Assembly (NCBI GenBank): GCA_943914465.1
Contig: CALUCD010000012.1
Coordinates: 1 to 42,832, forward strand
DNA: 42,832 nucleotides
Direction: 5' to 3'
From: an uncultured Corynebacterium sp.
Lineage (GTDB): Bacteria > Actinomycetota > Actinomycetes > Mycobacteriales > Mycobacteriaceae
This document shows positions 23,913 to 31,985 of this stretch, in pieces; within the stretch, counting starts at the first letter, position 1, and each line of letters begins with the position of its first letter. Position numbers and translations under genes: made by a program. The notes under the pieces are model-generated. The model made no database searches. It was given only the letters and a program-made list of their open reading frames with translations, and was not told the DNA's origin.

Positions 23913-26588
23913 GTGACAGACAAAAAGAACGGCCGCAACGCATCATCCAAGGATCCGAACTCCAAACCTCGGCCGCAGGAGGCTCCATCCGATCCGCAAG
24001 AGGCGAAGCAGCCTGCCGCGGACTCGAAGCAGGATCCCGGAAAAGGCACCGCTGCTCGCGAAGCGGAGTCGAAATCAGCCGCTGGTGAACCCGCTGCCAA
24101 GCCGAAAGCTGAGGGCAAGTCCAGCGAATCCAAGGCTAAACCCCAGAAAGCTAATCCGCAGGAGGGTGTGCCGGAGAAGAAGCCTGCCAAGGCTCCAAAC
24201 TCAACGGATGGCGCCGAGCAGGATGTAAGATCTGCCAAGAAACCTCAACCGGCAGCGCCTGCTGCTGGCAGCGCCGCCGCCGGTGCTGGTGCCACCGATC
24301 ACGCTCCCGCCGGGGACCCGCCGCAGCGGATCCCCGAGGAGCGGGTGGCAACTGAGAGTAAGCGGGTTTCGCCGATCATGGGGGGTAGCACCGCAGTGGC
24401 CAAAATTCGATCTAACCGGTTTGGGCAGTGGATCTTTGCGATTATCCTGCTGCTGCTTTTGTTGGCAGCGATCCCACTGATCTGGTTCTTCCAGGCCTAC
24501 GCCAAGGCAGACATCCCAGAACCGGGTGCGATTGAAACCGCGCAGGTTTCCAACATCTACTTCAGTGACGCTGAAACCGAGCTTGCTCGCGTTGTGCCGC
24601 CGGAAGGCAACCGCGAGCAGATCGCGCTTGACCAGGTTCCTGACCATGTGCAAAACGCTGTGCTCGCGGCGGAAGACCGTGACTTCTGGAAGAACTCCGG
24701 CTTCTCGTTCTCCGGCTTCATGCGCGCGGCCATCGGCCAGATCACTGGCAACGCCTCTGCCGGCGGTGGCTCCACCGTCACCCAGCAGTATGTGAAGAAT
24801 GTTCTGGTGGGCAACGAGCACTCGTATGAGCGCAAAGCGCGCGAGTTGGTCTACTCGGTGAAAATGACCAATGAATGGTCCAAAGAGGAAATCCTTACCG
24901 CCTACCTCAATACCGTGTACTTCGGCCGTAACGCCTACGGTGTCGAGGCAGCTGCGCACGCATTCTTCGGCAAGCCAGTCAGTGAACTGAGTCTGGAAGA
25001 AGGGGCGGTGCTTGCCGCGTCGATTCAGCTGCCGAGCCAGCTTGACCCGTGGACGAATCCCGAAGGTGCAACGGCCCGCTGGGACTACGTCATGGATGGT
25101 CTCGTGGACATGGGTGCGATTTCGAAAGAAGAGCGCCAAAACGCCACCTACCCGGAAACTCGTGACCCTGCCTCCTACTCGGCATACACCGAAGCGACCG
25201 GCCCGAACGGCCTGATCAAGAACCAGGTCATGACGGAGCTTGAGACCATCGGCATCACCGAGGACGATCTGACCAAGCGCGGTCTGCAGATCACCACCAC
25301 GATTGACGCGGACACGCAGGCTGAGGTTGAGCGCATCGCGGCCGCCCAGATGAAGCCGCTGCAGGATGACGCACGCACAGCCGTCGTCGGCGTCGAGCCC
25401 GCCACCGGCGCTGTCCGCGCCTACTACGGCGGCGACGACCCAAGTGGCTGGGACTACGCGAATGCTGGTCTGCAGACCGGTTCGACCTTTAAGATCTTCG
25501 CACTTGCTGCGGCGCTGCAGCAGGGCATCCCGCTGCACGCAGTGTATGACTCATCCCCCGTCACGCTGCCGGGCAACTTCACTATCACCAACTGGGACGG
25601 TGGCGGCGGCGGAATGATCTCCGTCTCCGAGGCAGTGAAGACCTCGTCGAACACCGCGTTCATGCGCATTCAGGACGACTTGGATAACACCACCCAAGAC
25701 ACAGCCGACATGGCACATGCGCTTGGTGTCGCCCGCTCCATCCCGGGAATCCCGGTCACCCTGCGTGAAAACGGCGAGCAGCCCTACCCGGGCATTGTGC
25801 TGGGCCAGTACCAAAGCCGCGTGATCGACATGGCCACCGCAATGGCGACCCTCACGGACCGAGGTGTGTACCACCCGACGTACTTCGTTGAAAAGATCGT
25901 CGACGCGAAAGGTGAGCTGCTCTACGAGGTCAACCACGATTATGCGGAACGTCGTGTGTCTGAGCAGGTCGCAGACAACGTCATCGAGGCGATGAAGAGC
26001 GTTGTTGGCTACTCCAACGGAACCCTTGAAGGTAATCGCCCGTCGGCTGGCAAGACCGGTACCGCACAGATGGGTGACACTGGTCAGAACAAGGACGCAT
26101 GGATGGTCGGCGGCACACCGGAGCTCTCGCTCGCGGTGTGGGTCGGCACCGCCGACAACACCTCCCCCATCTTCAATGAATGGGGTGGCAACATGTTCGG
26201 TGCGAACGCGCCGACGCAGATCTGGAAGAAGGTGCTGGACAGCACCCTCAAGGGCGAGGAGTTCAAGGACTTCCCGCCAGCCCAGCCGGTCGCGTGGGGT
26301 ATCAACCCCTACCACGGCGGTGTGAACCTTGGTGGTGTTCCCGGCCCGCAGCCCGGCAGCGCTTCCCCGCCGCCGGCAGGTGGTGATCCCAACAACGGTG
26401 GGCAGCCCAATGGCCAGCACACACCAGCGCCGGCACCTCAGCCGCAACCGCAGCCTGAGCACGGCGAGCCCGTCCCCGAGCAGCCGATACCAGCGCCACA
26501 GCCGCAACCGGTGCCAGAGCCTGAACCTGAGTCATTGCAGGACGCAATTGACGGGATGATCGGCGACCTCAATAGAGTGTTGCCGTAG
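23913..26588 (+). CDS. ponA: bifunctional penicillin-binding protein (class A, transglycosylase/transpeptidase)
   Basis: An 891-residue peptidoglycan synthase. Residues 1-165 are cytoplasmic, disordered and rich in Lys, Ala, Pro and Ser. One transmembrane helix (about 171-195) anchors it. The GT51 glycosyltransferase (about 215-400) has QVPDHVQNAVLAAEDRDFW and GGGSTVTQQYVKN. The usual His after EDRxF is replaced (EDRDFWKNSG). The transpeptidase (about 440-760) carries the catalytic STFK near 523, SSNT and KTGTAQ near 713. The tail after 770 is Pro/Gln-rich with PQPQPQPE-type repeats. The frame is open to a TTG at 23892; I chose the GTG at 23913, which follows AGGTAAG at a suitable distance. 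Polymerises and crosslinks the cell wall; beta-lactam target. Confidence 0.94.
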   Translation: MTDKKNGRNASSKDPNSKPRPQEAPSDPQEAKQPAADSKQDPGKGTAAREAESKSAAGEPAAKPKAEGKSSESKAKPQKANPQEGVPEKKPAKAPNSTDGAEQDVRSAKKPQPAAPAAGSAAAGAGATDHAPAGDPPQRIPEERVATESKRVSPIMGGSTAVAKIRSNRFGQWIFAIILLLLLLAAIPLIWFFQAYAKADIPEPGAIETAQVSNIYFSDAETELARVVPPEGNREQIALDQVPDHVQNAVLAAEDRDFWKNSGFSFSGFMRAAIGQITGNASAGGGSTVTQQYVKNVLVGNEHSYERKARELVYSVKMTNEWSKEEILTAYLNTVYFGRNAYGVEAAAHAFFGKPVSELSLEEGAVLAASIQLPSQLDPWTNPEGATARWDYVMDGLVDMGAISKEERQNATYPETRDPASYSAYTEATGPNGLIKNQVMTELETIGITEDDLTKRGLQITTTIDADTQAEVERIAAAQMKPLQDDARTAVVGVEPATGAVRAYYGGDDPSGWDYANAGLQTGSTFKIFALAAALQQGIPLHAVYDSSPVTLPGNFTITNWDGGGGGMISVSEAVKTSSNTAFMRIQDDLDNTTQDTADMAHALGVARSIPGIPVTLRENGEQPYPGIVLGQYQSRVIDMATAMATLTDRGVYHPTYFVEKIVDAKGELLYEVNHDYAERRVSEQVADNVIEAMKSVVGYSNGTLEGNRPSAGKTGTAQMGDTGQNKDAWMVGGTPELSLAVWVGTADNTSPIFNEWGGNMFGANAPTQIWKKVLDSTLKGEEFKDFPPAQPVAWGINPYHGGVNLGGVPGPQPGSASPPPAGGDPNNGGQPNGQHTPAPAPQPQPQPEHGEPVPEQPIPAPQPQPVPEPEPESLQDAIDGMIGDLNRVLP

Positions 26589-26661
26589 GGGCTCGCTTCA
26601 GAGCCCGCCCGTGTGCAGCGCCCCAGCGGTGGGCTTTGAAGGAAGTAGCGAGGTTCAAGCC

Positions 26662-28206
26662 GTGTCAGATCGGACTACCACCACCTGGCCAGACCCGGCC
26701 GAGCGTATCCAGCCGGGCCGAACTGAACCGCTCGCGCAGGGCTGGGTTGATTTCCTCGGCGGACCAATGGGGCGCTTTGCACAAATCGGGCGCGCCCGGT
26801 TCTTCACACCGTTGCGCGCGATCTTCGCCGTGGCCTATCTCCTGCTTTCTTTCGGCGCGCTGTCCAAGGCGAACTGCGCGATGGGCAAGCCGGATGCAAA
26901 CGGTGTGCTCCAACTCAACTGGGGCGGCTCGCGGCAGTACACCTCCTTTTGCTACAACGACATCGTCCCCCTCTACGGGGCGCGTGGCCTGAACACACCC
27001 GGGTTTGTCTACGACTATTCCTGGGTGGAAGACGGTCTGACCAGGTACATGGAGTACCCGGTTTTGGCGGGCCTGTTTCAACAGTTCGCGGCGTTCATCT
27101 CCCGCAATACCTACTTCGTCGTTGACTGGTTGTTGCCGGAGGTGGGTTGGTACTTCTGGGTGACCGCACTGTTGTTGTCCATCATTTGGATTTGCACAGC
27201 GCGCATGGTCGCTGAACTGGCTGGTAACCGCATCTGGGACACGCTGCTCGTCGTCGGATCGCCGCTGCTCATCGTGCACGCGTTCACGAACTGGGACATT
27301 CCCTCGATCTTCTTTCTCGTCGCTGCGCTTTTGGCTGCGCGCAACAAAAAGTTCTGGCTCGCGGGAGCGCTCATCGGCGCCGGCACCGCGTTCAAACTGT
27401 GGCCGCTGTTCGTATTGGGTGCGTACCTCACCATCGCGATTCGCAGACGCACCTTCGCACCGTTTTTCTCCATGACGCTGGCCGCCGCCGGCACCTGGAT
27501 TGCCGTCAACGCCCCCGTCTACTTCCGCAACCCGGACGCGTGGGCGGAGTTCAACCGGCTCAACACTGAACGCGGGTGGGAGTGGACCACCATTTACGCG
27601 GTGATTTCGCGTGCAACGGGATGGAGTGGCTTCGATTCCGGCGCCGGCACCCCGGTGATCCTCAACACGGTCACCTTCGTGTTGTTCACGCTGGGGTGTC
27701 TTGCCGTGCTGGTAATGGGTGTGAAGGCTCCCAAGGAACCGCGGGTAGCGCAGTTGTTGACCCTCATCGTGTGTTTCTTCTTGCTGTTCAACAAGGTCTG
27801 GAGCCCCCAGTACTCGCTGTGGCTGGTGGTACCGGCTGTGCTTGCGGTGCCTTACTGGCGGTTACTGCTCACATGGATGACGGTGGACATGATGGTCTGG
27901 CCCATCCTCATGTGGCACATGCACGGTGTGGACAATCTGGGCGTGCCCGGTGAAATGCTCAACCTCATCATCATTTGCCGTGACGCGTTCATCATCGCCA
28001 TCATGGTGGCTGTCATCCGCCAATTGTTTGGCAAAGCAGAAGACATCGTCGCCCGCGACCACAACGGACACGACCCGCTGTTGACCACGCCTGACGAGTG
28101 GCGCGAACCTGCCGCCACCGCGCCCGTCGAGCGCGCCGAGCCGAACGAGTCCACGGAGCCCACTGAGTCCACGGAGCCCACCCAGTCCGCGGAGCAACGC
28201 GCATGA
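26662..28206 (+). CDS. polytopic membrane protein, GT87/DUF2029-like glycosyltransferase
   Basis: A 514-residue protein with about 10-12 membrane segments, the counterpart of Rv0051, which follows ponA1 in mycobacteria. A cytoplasmic head is followed by helix 1 (RAIFAVAYLLLSFGALSK), a large external loop with an acidic patch and paired aromatics (DYSWVEDGLTRYMEYPVLAG), WDIPSIFFLVAALLAA and GTAFKLWPLFVLGAYL, the latter typical of GT-C polyprenyl-phosphate-mannose-type mannosyltransferases. NKVWSPQYSLWLVVPAVLA is a further hallmark. The tail has NESTEPTES-type repeats. GT87 enzymes build lipoglycans in this group of bacteria; donor and acceptor are unknown here. Frame open to 26611; GTG at 26662 follows GAGG. 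Confidence 0.8.
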   Translation: MSDRTTTTWPDPAERIQPGRTEPLAQGWVDFLGGPMGRFAQIGRARFFTPLRAIFAVAYLLLSFGALSKANCAMGKPDANGVLQLNWGGSRQYTSFCYNDIVPLYGARGLNTPGFVYDYSWVEDGLTRYMEYPVLAGLFQQFAAFISRNTYFVVDWLLPEVGWYFWVTALLLSIIWICTARMVAELAGNRIWDTLLVVGSPLLIVHAFTNWDIPSIFFLVAALLAARNKKFWLAGALIGAGTAFKLWPLFVLGAYLTIAIRRRTFAPFFSMTLAAAGTWIAVNAPVYFRNPDAWAEFNRLNTERGWEWTTIYAVISRATGWSGFDSGAGTPVILNTVTFVLFTLGCLAVLVMGVKAPKEPRVAQLLTLIVCFFLLFNKVWSPQYSLWLVVPAVLAVPYWRLLLTWMTVDMMVWPILMWHMHGVDNLGVPGEMLNLIIICRDAFIIAIMVAVIRQLFGKAEDIVARDHNGHDPLLTTPDEWREPAATAPVERAEPNESTEPTESTEPTQSAEQRA

Positions 28207-28394
28207 TTGGTGCCACGACGCTAGCGGGCATCGCATCAATCTTCATCGGGTTTGTGCTCATCGCCGCAGCGTTCGTCGCCGTGATGCGCGAGCGTAGGGG
28301 GCTTGCGGTCGGGCTGGGCGTGGCCGCGCTGGTGTTCATCACGCTCATTCCTGTGGGCCTCGCGCTGTTTTTCGCCGTACCGAATCCGGTGTAG
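28203..28394 (+). CDS. 63-residue two-helix membrane protein
   Basis: A small protein with two membrane segments, about residues 5-28 (LAGIASIFIGFVLIAAAFVA) and 36-59 (VGLGVAALVFITLIPVGLAL), joined by the basic loop MRERRG. Its ATG overlaps the stop of the GT87-like gene in the four-base ATGA, so the two are translated together. No name is available. The tight coupling suggests an accessory subunit of the glycosyltransferase. Confidence 0.65.
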   Translation: MIGATTLAGIASIFIGFVLIAAAFVAVMRERRGLAVGLGVAALVFITLIPVGLALFFAVPNPV

Positions 28395-28480
28395 CGGTTC
28401 CGGTGGGTGCGGGCGGTGAACTGGGCGTCGATACGCAGATGCCCCGATAATCGCAATTTCTTGTCGTGCCAGTGGTGGGG

Positions 28481-28567
28481 TACGGTGATGAGGTTGCTTG
28501 ACGTAAGCGACCCTCCTGCTACCACCACACGGGTGGTAGCCGATACGAACTAGACCATAGGAGGTGA
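28481..28567 (+). promoter_or_regulatory. rpsF operon leader: -10 TACGGT, hairpin, and strong ribosome binding site
   Basis: A TACGGT hexamer (28481-28486) is followed by a 9-bp hairpin GCTACCACC/GGTGGTAGC (28518-28526 and 28532-28540, loop ACACG). CCG directly follows in GCCGAT. The strong AGGAGGTGA (28559-28567) precedes the rpsF GTG. The layout resembles leaders in which the S6:S18 complex represses its own mRNA through a hairpin flanked by CCG; the exact motif is not confirmed. Confidence 0.5.
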
Positions 28568-28575
28568 TGAGGTCC

Positions 28576-28863
28576 GTGCGTCACTACGAAGTAATGATCA
28601 TCCTCGATCCGCAGCAGGATGAGCGCACCGTTGCCCCGTCGCTGGATAACTTCCTGGAGGTTGTCCGCAAGGAAAACGGCAAGGTGGAAAAGGTTGATGT
28701 GTGGGGCAAGCAGCGCCTTGCGTACCCGATCAACAAGAAGGAAGAGGGCATTTACGCCGTTATCAATCTCGAGTGCGGTGCTGATACCGTCGCTGAGCTT
28801 GATCGCGTTCTCAACCTGAACGAGACGGTCATGCGCACAAAGGTGCTGCGTACTGACAAGTAA
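28576..28863 (+). CDS. rpsF: 30S ribosomal protein S6
   Basis: A 95-residue S6, a small-subunit platform protein that binds with S18. Conserved S6 features are RHYEVMIILDPQQDERTVAPSLDNFL, the central VEKVDVWGKQRLAYPINKKEEGIYAV and the end NLNETVMRTKVLR. Starts at a GTG: earlier in-frame GTG (28564) and ATG (28567) lie inside or against the AGGAGGTGA ribosome binding site, while 28576 gives an eight-base gap and the family-standard RHYE start. First gene of rpsF-ssb-rplI. rpsR is not in this operon. Confidence 0.97.
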   Translation: MRHYEVMIILDPQQDERTVAPSLDNFLEVVRKENGKVEKVDVWGKQRLAYPINKKEEGIYAVINLECGADTVAELDRVLNLNETVMRTKVLRTDK

Positions 28864-28917
28864 GAACGGCTAGGCTCGTTCCAGAGATTCCCAAAAACAG
28901 GTTAGGAGCACACGATC

Positions 28918-29538
28918 ATGGCTCAAGGTGATACCCCAATCACCGTGGTTGGCAACCTTGTCGCAGACCCTGAACTTCGGTTCATTCCGAGTGGTGCCGC
29001 GGTGGCGAACTTCCGCATCGCCTCAACGCCGCGCGCATTCAACCGCGAGACGAACCAGTGGGAAGACGGCGAGGCACTGTTTCTCACCTGTAACTGCTGG
29101 CGCCAGATGGCTGAAAACGTTGCGGAATCCTTGACCAAGGGCATGCGCGTCATTGTCAATGGCCGCTTAAAGCAGCGCTCCTACCAGACCCGCGAAGGCG
29201 AAAACCGCACCGTGTTCGAGGTCGAGGTCGACGAGGTCGGCCCGTCGTTGAAGTACGCGACCGCGAACGTGAGCCGCACGCCGCGCGATGGCGGCCAGGG
29301 CGGCAACTACGGCGGCGGTCAGGGCCAAGGTGGGCAATCACAGGGCGGCCAGGGCTTCCAGAGCCAAGGCGGTCAGGGCCAGGGCGGTTTCGGCGGCGGT
29401 GCTGCAGCCGGTGCGGCCGGTGGCTTCGGCGCTGGTCAGGGCTCGCAGAGCCAGGGCAACCAGCCTGATGATGATCCGTGGAATTCTGCGCCTCCTGCCG
29501 GTGGTTTCGGCGGGATGGACGACGAGCCTCCGTTCTAA
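28918..29538 (+). CDS. ssb: single-stranded DNA-binding protein
   Basis: A 206-residue SSB. The OB fold (residues about 1-115) begins GDTPITVVGNLVADPELRFI and includes SG-type VANFRIASTPRAF, FLTCNCWRQMAENVAESLTKGMRVIVNGRLKQRSY and TVFEVEVDEVGPSLKYA. A Gly/Gln-rich linker of repeated GGQG units follows (about 125-180). The C-terminus DDEPPF is the acidic tip that recruits replication and repair proteins. It binds and protects single-stranded DNA during replication and recombination. The ATG follows a TTAGGAG ribosome binding site, 54 bases after rpsF. Confidence 0.97.
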   Translation: MAQGDTPITVVGNLVADPELRFIPSGAAVANFRIASTPRAFNRETNQWEDGEALFLTCNCWRQMAENVAESLTKGMRVIVNGRLKQRSYQTREGENRTVFEVEVDEVGPSLKYATANVSRTPRDGGQGGNYGGGQGQGGQSQGGQGFQSQGGQGQGGFGGGAAAGAAGGFGAGQGSQSQGNQPDDDPWNSAPPAGGFGGMDDEPPF

Positions 29539-29587
29539 GCTGACGTAACCCACAGATAATTTTTCACGTAAGGAAGGTTAGGATTCG

Positions 29588-30040
29588 ATGAAACTGATCC
29601 TCACCGCTGCCGTTGACAAGCTTGGAGAGCCTGGCGATGTCGTCGAGGTCAAAAACGGCTACGGACGTAACTTCCTGCTCCCCCGTGGCCTTGCCATTCC
29701 GGCCACCCGCGGCGCAGAGAAGCAAATTGAAGACATTAAGCGCGCACAAGCAGACAAGCAGGTGCGCGACGTTGAGCACGCCAAGGAGCTGCGTGACCAG
29801 CTGGATCAGCTCACTGGTGTGAAAGTACCAGTGCGCACGGCTGAGAACGGCAAGCTGTTCGGCTCTGTGAAGCCGGCAGACATCGCTGACGCCGTGAAGG
29901 CTGCTGGCGGCCCGACGTTGGATAAGCGCCGCATCACCGTCCCGAAGGGGCTGGTGACCAAAACCGGCGGTTACCAGGTGAAGGTGAATCTCCACGACGA
30001 CGTGGAGGGCAAAGTGAACTTTGAGGTCGTCGGAGCTTAG
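29588..30040 (+). CDS. rplI: 50S ribosomal protein L9
   Basis: A 150-residue L9: N-terminal domain MKLILTAAVDKLGEPGDVVEVKNGYGRNFLLPRGLA with the L9 signature, the long connecting helix (EKQIEDIKRAQADKQVRDVEHAKELRDQ) and the C-terminal domain (LFGSVKPADIADAV then the end with VKVNLHDDVEGKVNFEVV). It binds 23S rRNA at the base of the L1 stalk and helps keep the reading frame. GGAAGGTTAGG precedes the ATG. The last gene of the rpsF operon; two hairpins follow. Confidence 0.97.
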   Translation: MKLILTAAVDKLGEPGDVVEVKNGYGRNFLLPRGLAIPATRGAEKQIEDIKRAQADKQVRDVEHAKELRDQLDQLTGVKVPVRTAENGKLFGSVKPADIADAVKAAGGPTLDKRRITVPKGLVTKTGGYQVKVNLHDDVEGKVNFEVVGA

Positions 30041-30056
30041 TTTCAAGCTTGGCGAC

Positions 30057-30149
30057 GAGTGGGTCATACCCCACTCCAACGACAACAGCCCAGCAACGGC
30101 GTGGACACCTATTGAGCTTGTGAGGAGCTTCGGTGCCCACGCCGTTGCT
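30057..30149 (+). terminator. tandem hairpins after rplI
   Basis: Hairpin 1: GAGTGGG/CCCACTC (30057-30063 and 30070-30076). Hairpin 2: 13-bp AGCAACGGCGTGG/CCACGCCGTTGCT (30092-30104 and 30137-30149), continued inside by CACC/GGTG. Only a short T-run follows. It probably ends or stabilises the rpsF-ssb-rplI transcript; the minus-strand ATPase operon also ends nearby. Confidence 0.5.
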
Positions 30150-30205
30150 TTGTCCGCTGCGCAGGTTCGGAGACGCGGATAGCTTGCACGCGCGGGGTGG
30201 GCGGG

Positions 30206-30934
30206 TCAGGTGTCTGGTCGGGTGACGTCGAGCATGTATTCCGCGATACCGGCGGGGTCAGCGAGAAAGTCGCGCATCGCACGAAACGTTGTGGTGTCCT
30301 CCACGTCGACCCCTCGCGCAATGCCGTCGTCGGTGATCTCGATGATCTCTGCGCCGGGGATGGCCAGCAGGACCGGTGAGTGAGTCACCATGATGATCTG
30401 GGCACCTGCAGCTGCGAGGTCGTGCAGCATCACGAGCAGCGCCATTTGGCGCACCGCCGAGAGGCCTGATTCCGGCTCGTCTAACAGGTAAAGGGCATCG
30501 GGGATGAAATGCTCAACCAGCAGCATCACCGATTCTCCATGGCTCATCTCGTGCAGGTTCTGCGCGTTCGGGCCGTCATCGCCGAGTCTGGTCGCGGCAT
30601 CAAAGTGCGTATCGCCGCGCAGAAAGTAGCCCTGCTTGGCGTGTGGGCCAAGCGTTATGTCAATGCGTGAGGCGAGCGGGCTGGGCGGGCCTGAGGTGGA
30701 GACGGTGTAGGCGCCGCCGGCGCCGGGGAAGCCGTATTCGGTGGCGACGCCTTCGAGCAGTGTGGATTTACCCACCCCGTTGTTGCCGGTGATGATGGTG
30801 ATCGGGTGGGTAAAACGAAGTGTGGTGAGGTGGCGTACTGCGGCCACATCGTGTACCCACCTGTGATCCAAGCCTTGGGTTTCCTCGTCAGGCAGGCGCT
30901 GGACGGAAGCAATGCAGAGTTCGGGCGTTGGCAT
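30206..30934 (-). CDS. ABC/AAA-type ATPase, second gene of a paralogous pair
   Basis: A 242-residue soluble ATPase with Walker A GNNGVGKST (about 50-58), a signature-like SHGES (about 130), Walker B LYLLDEPESG and the switch THSP. The D-loop-like LSAVRQ follows the Walker B. These are the core elements of ABC-type ATPases of the RecF/SMC-like group without coiled coil or membrane partner. The upstream gene encodes a related protein of the same length, and the ATG here starts directly after its TAA (TAAATG), so both are made together and may form a heterodimer. The family is annotated only as AAA or ATP-binding. No effector domain is visible. It faces dnaB across the gap at 31631-32017 but on the other strand. 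Confidence 0.78.
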   Translation of the reverse strand: MPTPELCIASVQRLPDEETQGLDHRWVHDVAAVRHLTTLRFTHPITIITGNNGVGKSTLLEGVATEYGFPGAGGAYTVSTSGPPSPLASRIDITLGPHAKQGYFLRGDTHFDAATRLGDDGPNAQNLHEMSHGESVMLLVEHFIPDALYLLDEPESGLSAVRQMALLVMLHDLAAAGAQIIMVTHSPVLLAIPGAEIIEITDDGIARGVDVEDTTTFRAMRDFLADPAGIAEYMLDVTRPDT

Positions 30935-31630
30935 TTAGTCCTCCCCGATTAGGTAGCGTGCGGTGCCGGCTGGATCGGCGATGAATTCGCGGTAGGCGGT
31001 GACGGGCTCGCACTCCTCGAATGGGGTCTGGATAATGGCGGTATCACCGATGTGTAGCAGGGTGGCTTCAGGTATGGCGAGCAAGATGGGCGAGTGCGTG
31101 GCCATGATGACTTGGGATCCAGCTTCGGCGAGGTGCCAGAGCAGCCCAAGCAGCTCCAGCTGGGCAAAGATGGACAGTCCGTCTTCTGGCTCATCCAGGA
31201 AGAACAACGAACCGGTGCCGAGGCGTTCACGAAAGACACGCATTAAACCCTGCCCGTGGCTGGAACAATCGAGTTTGGATAGTGGGCCACCGATAGAGCG
31301 GTAGTAGCGCACCAGGTTTGTGTAGGTCTCGCCGCGCAGAAAGAAGACGTCCTCGGGGTTGGCGCTACGGGTAATGGTCAGTGCCTGCCAGAGGCTGGAG
31401 ATCGAGTCGGTGGTGGCGAAATTCGCGTGGCGGGAGCCTCCTTGTGGGTTCGCCCCGCGGGCGACCGCCATTGCTTCGATGAGCGTGGATTTGCCGGAGC
31501 CGTTGTCGCCCGTGAACACGGTCACGGGCGCGTGAAACTCGAGGGGCGTTTGCGTGAGGTGAGCGACGACGGGGAGGGTCGCAGCGTATCCATCCACGGG
31601 TGCTTCGAGGCGAACGCTGTCCACGAACAT
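30935..31630 (-). CDS. ABC/AAA-type ATPase, first gene of a paralogous pair
   Basis: A 231-residue ATPase related to the gene downstream. Walker A is GDNGSGKST, the signature is SHGQG, Walker B LFFLDEPEDGLS and the switch ATHSP. Both proteins share a middle segment with VFFLRGETYTN / GYFLRGDTHFD and an end AREFIADPAGTARYL / MRDFLADPAGIAEYM, which shows duplication. The frame is open to 31654, but the ATG at 31630 begins FVDSVRLEAP and has TACATT seven bases upstream, so a leaderless start is likely. A DnaA-box-like sequence lies directly upstream of that -10. Cellular role unknown; neither transporter nor nuclease partner is present. Confidence 0.78.
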   Translation of the reverse strand: MFVDSVRLEAPVDGYAATLPVVAHLTQTPLEFHAPVTVFTGDNGSGKSTLIEAMAVARGANPQGGSRHANFATTDSISSLWQALTITRSANPEDVFFLRGETYTNLVRYYRSIGGPLSKLDCSSHGQGLMRVFRERLGTGSLFFLDEPEDGLSIFAQLELLGLLWHLAEAGSQVIMATHSPILLAIPEATLLHIGDTAIIQTPFEECEPVTAYREFIADPAGTARYLIGED

Positions 31631-31637
31631 GGGCACA

Positions 31638-31643
31638 AATGTA
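31638..31643 (-). promoter_or_regulatory. -10 hexamer TACATT (leaderless-type) of the ATPase pair
   Basis: TACATT on the minus strand ends 7 bases before the ATG at 31630. The DnaA-box-like AGTGGACAA (31646-31654) begins two bases upstream of it, in the spacer between -35 and -10. Confidence 0.5.
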
Positions 31644-31645
31644 CC

Positions 31646-31937
31646 AGTGGACAACTTCGGTTGAGATGTGGACAGATGTGATCGAACCTATGCATGTTTT
31701 GCCATAACGGGCCGTTTGAGGTGGGCCTACAGACTTTCACAATGAGTAAATCCGAGAGTTATGCACCGGTTTTATGGACACTATTATTCGCTGAATATAA
31801 ACTATCCGAGCTCTATGTATGTGGAATCGTGCAGGCGTTCCTCAGTACCCTGTCCACAGGTTGTCCACAAGGCGGCTGGGGTGGGTGTGGGTAAGTCGTC
31901 GAAAAGCGGCGAAGCTATGCACAGCCCCTGTGGATAA
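31646..31937. promoter_or_regulatory. cluster of five DnaA-box-like sequences upstream of dnaB
   Basis: This is the only gap over 300 bases in the window (31631-32017). Box 1, minus TTGTCCACT (31646-31654). Box 2, minus CTGTCCACA (31667-31675). Box 3, plus CTGTCCACA (31850-31858). Box 4, plus TTGTCCACA (31861-31869). Box 5, minus TTATCCACA (31929-31937). Box 5 is identical to the E. coli consensus and box 4 is the form preferred in high-G+C actinobacteria. Boxes 3 and 4 are 11 bases apart, about one helical turn. An A+T-rich stretch (about 31768-31822) lies between boxes 2 and 3. No protein-coding gene is apparent. Confidence 0.65.
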
Positions 31938-31985
31938 CTTATAGACATGGCGCCTCCAAACGGTGGTGATGCGGCGTGCGCGCGG

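Noticed and set aside
24201..25538. 445-codon minus-strand ORF
   Set aside because: Entirely antisense to ponA, whose motifs are unambiguous; composition is that of a shadow frame.
31694..31894. 66-codon ORF in the dnaB gap
   Set aside because: No ribosome binding site, Cys/Leu-rich unusual composition, and it spans DnaA-box-like sites; likely chance.
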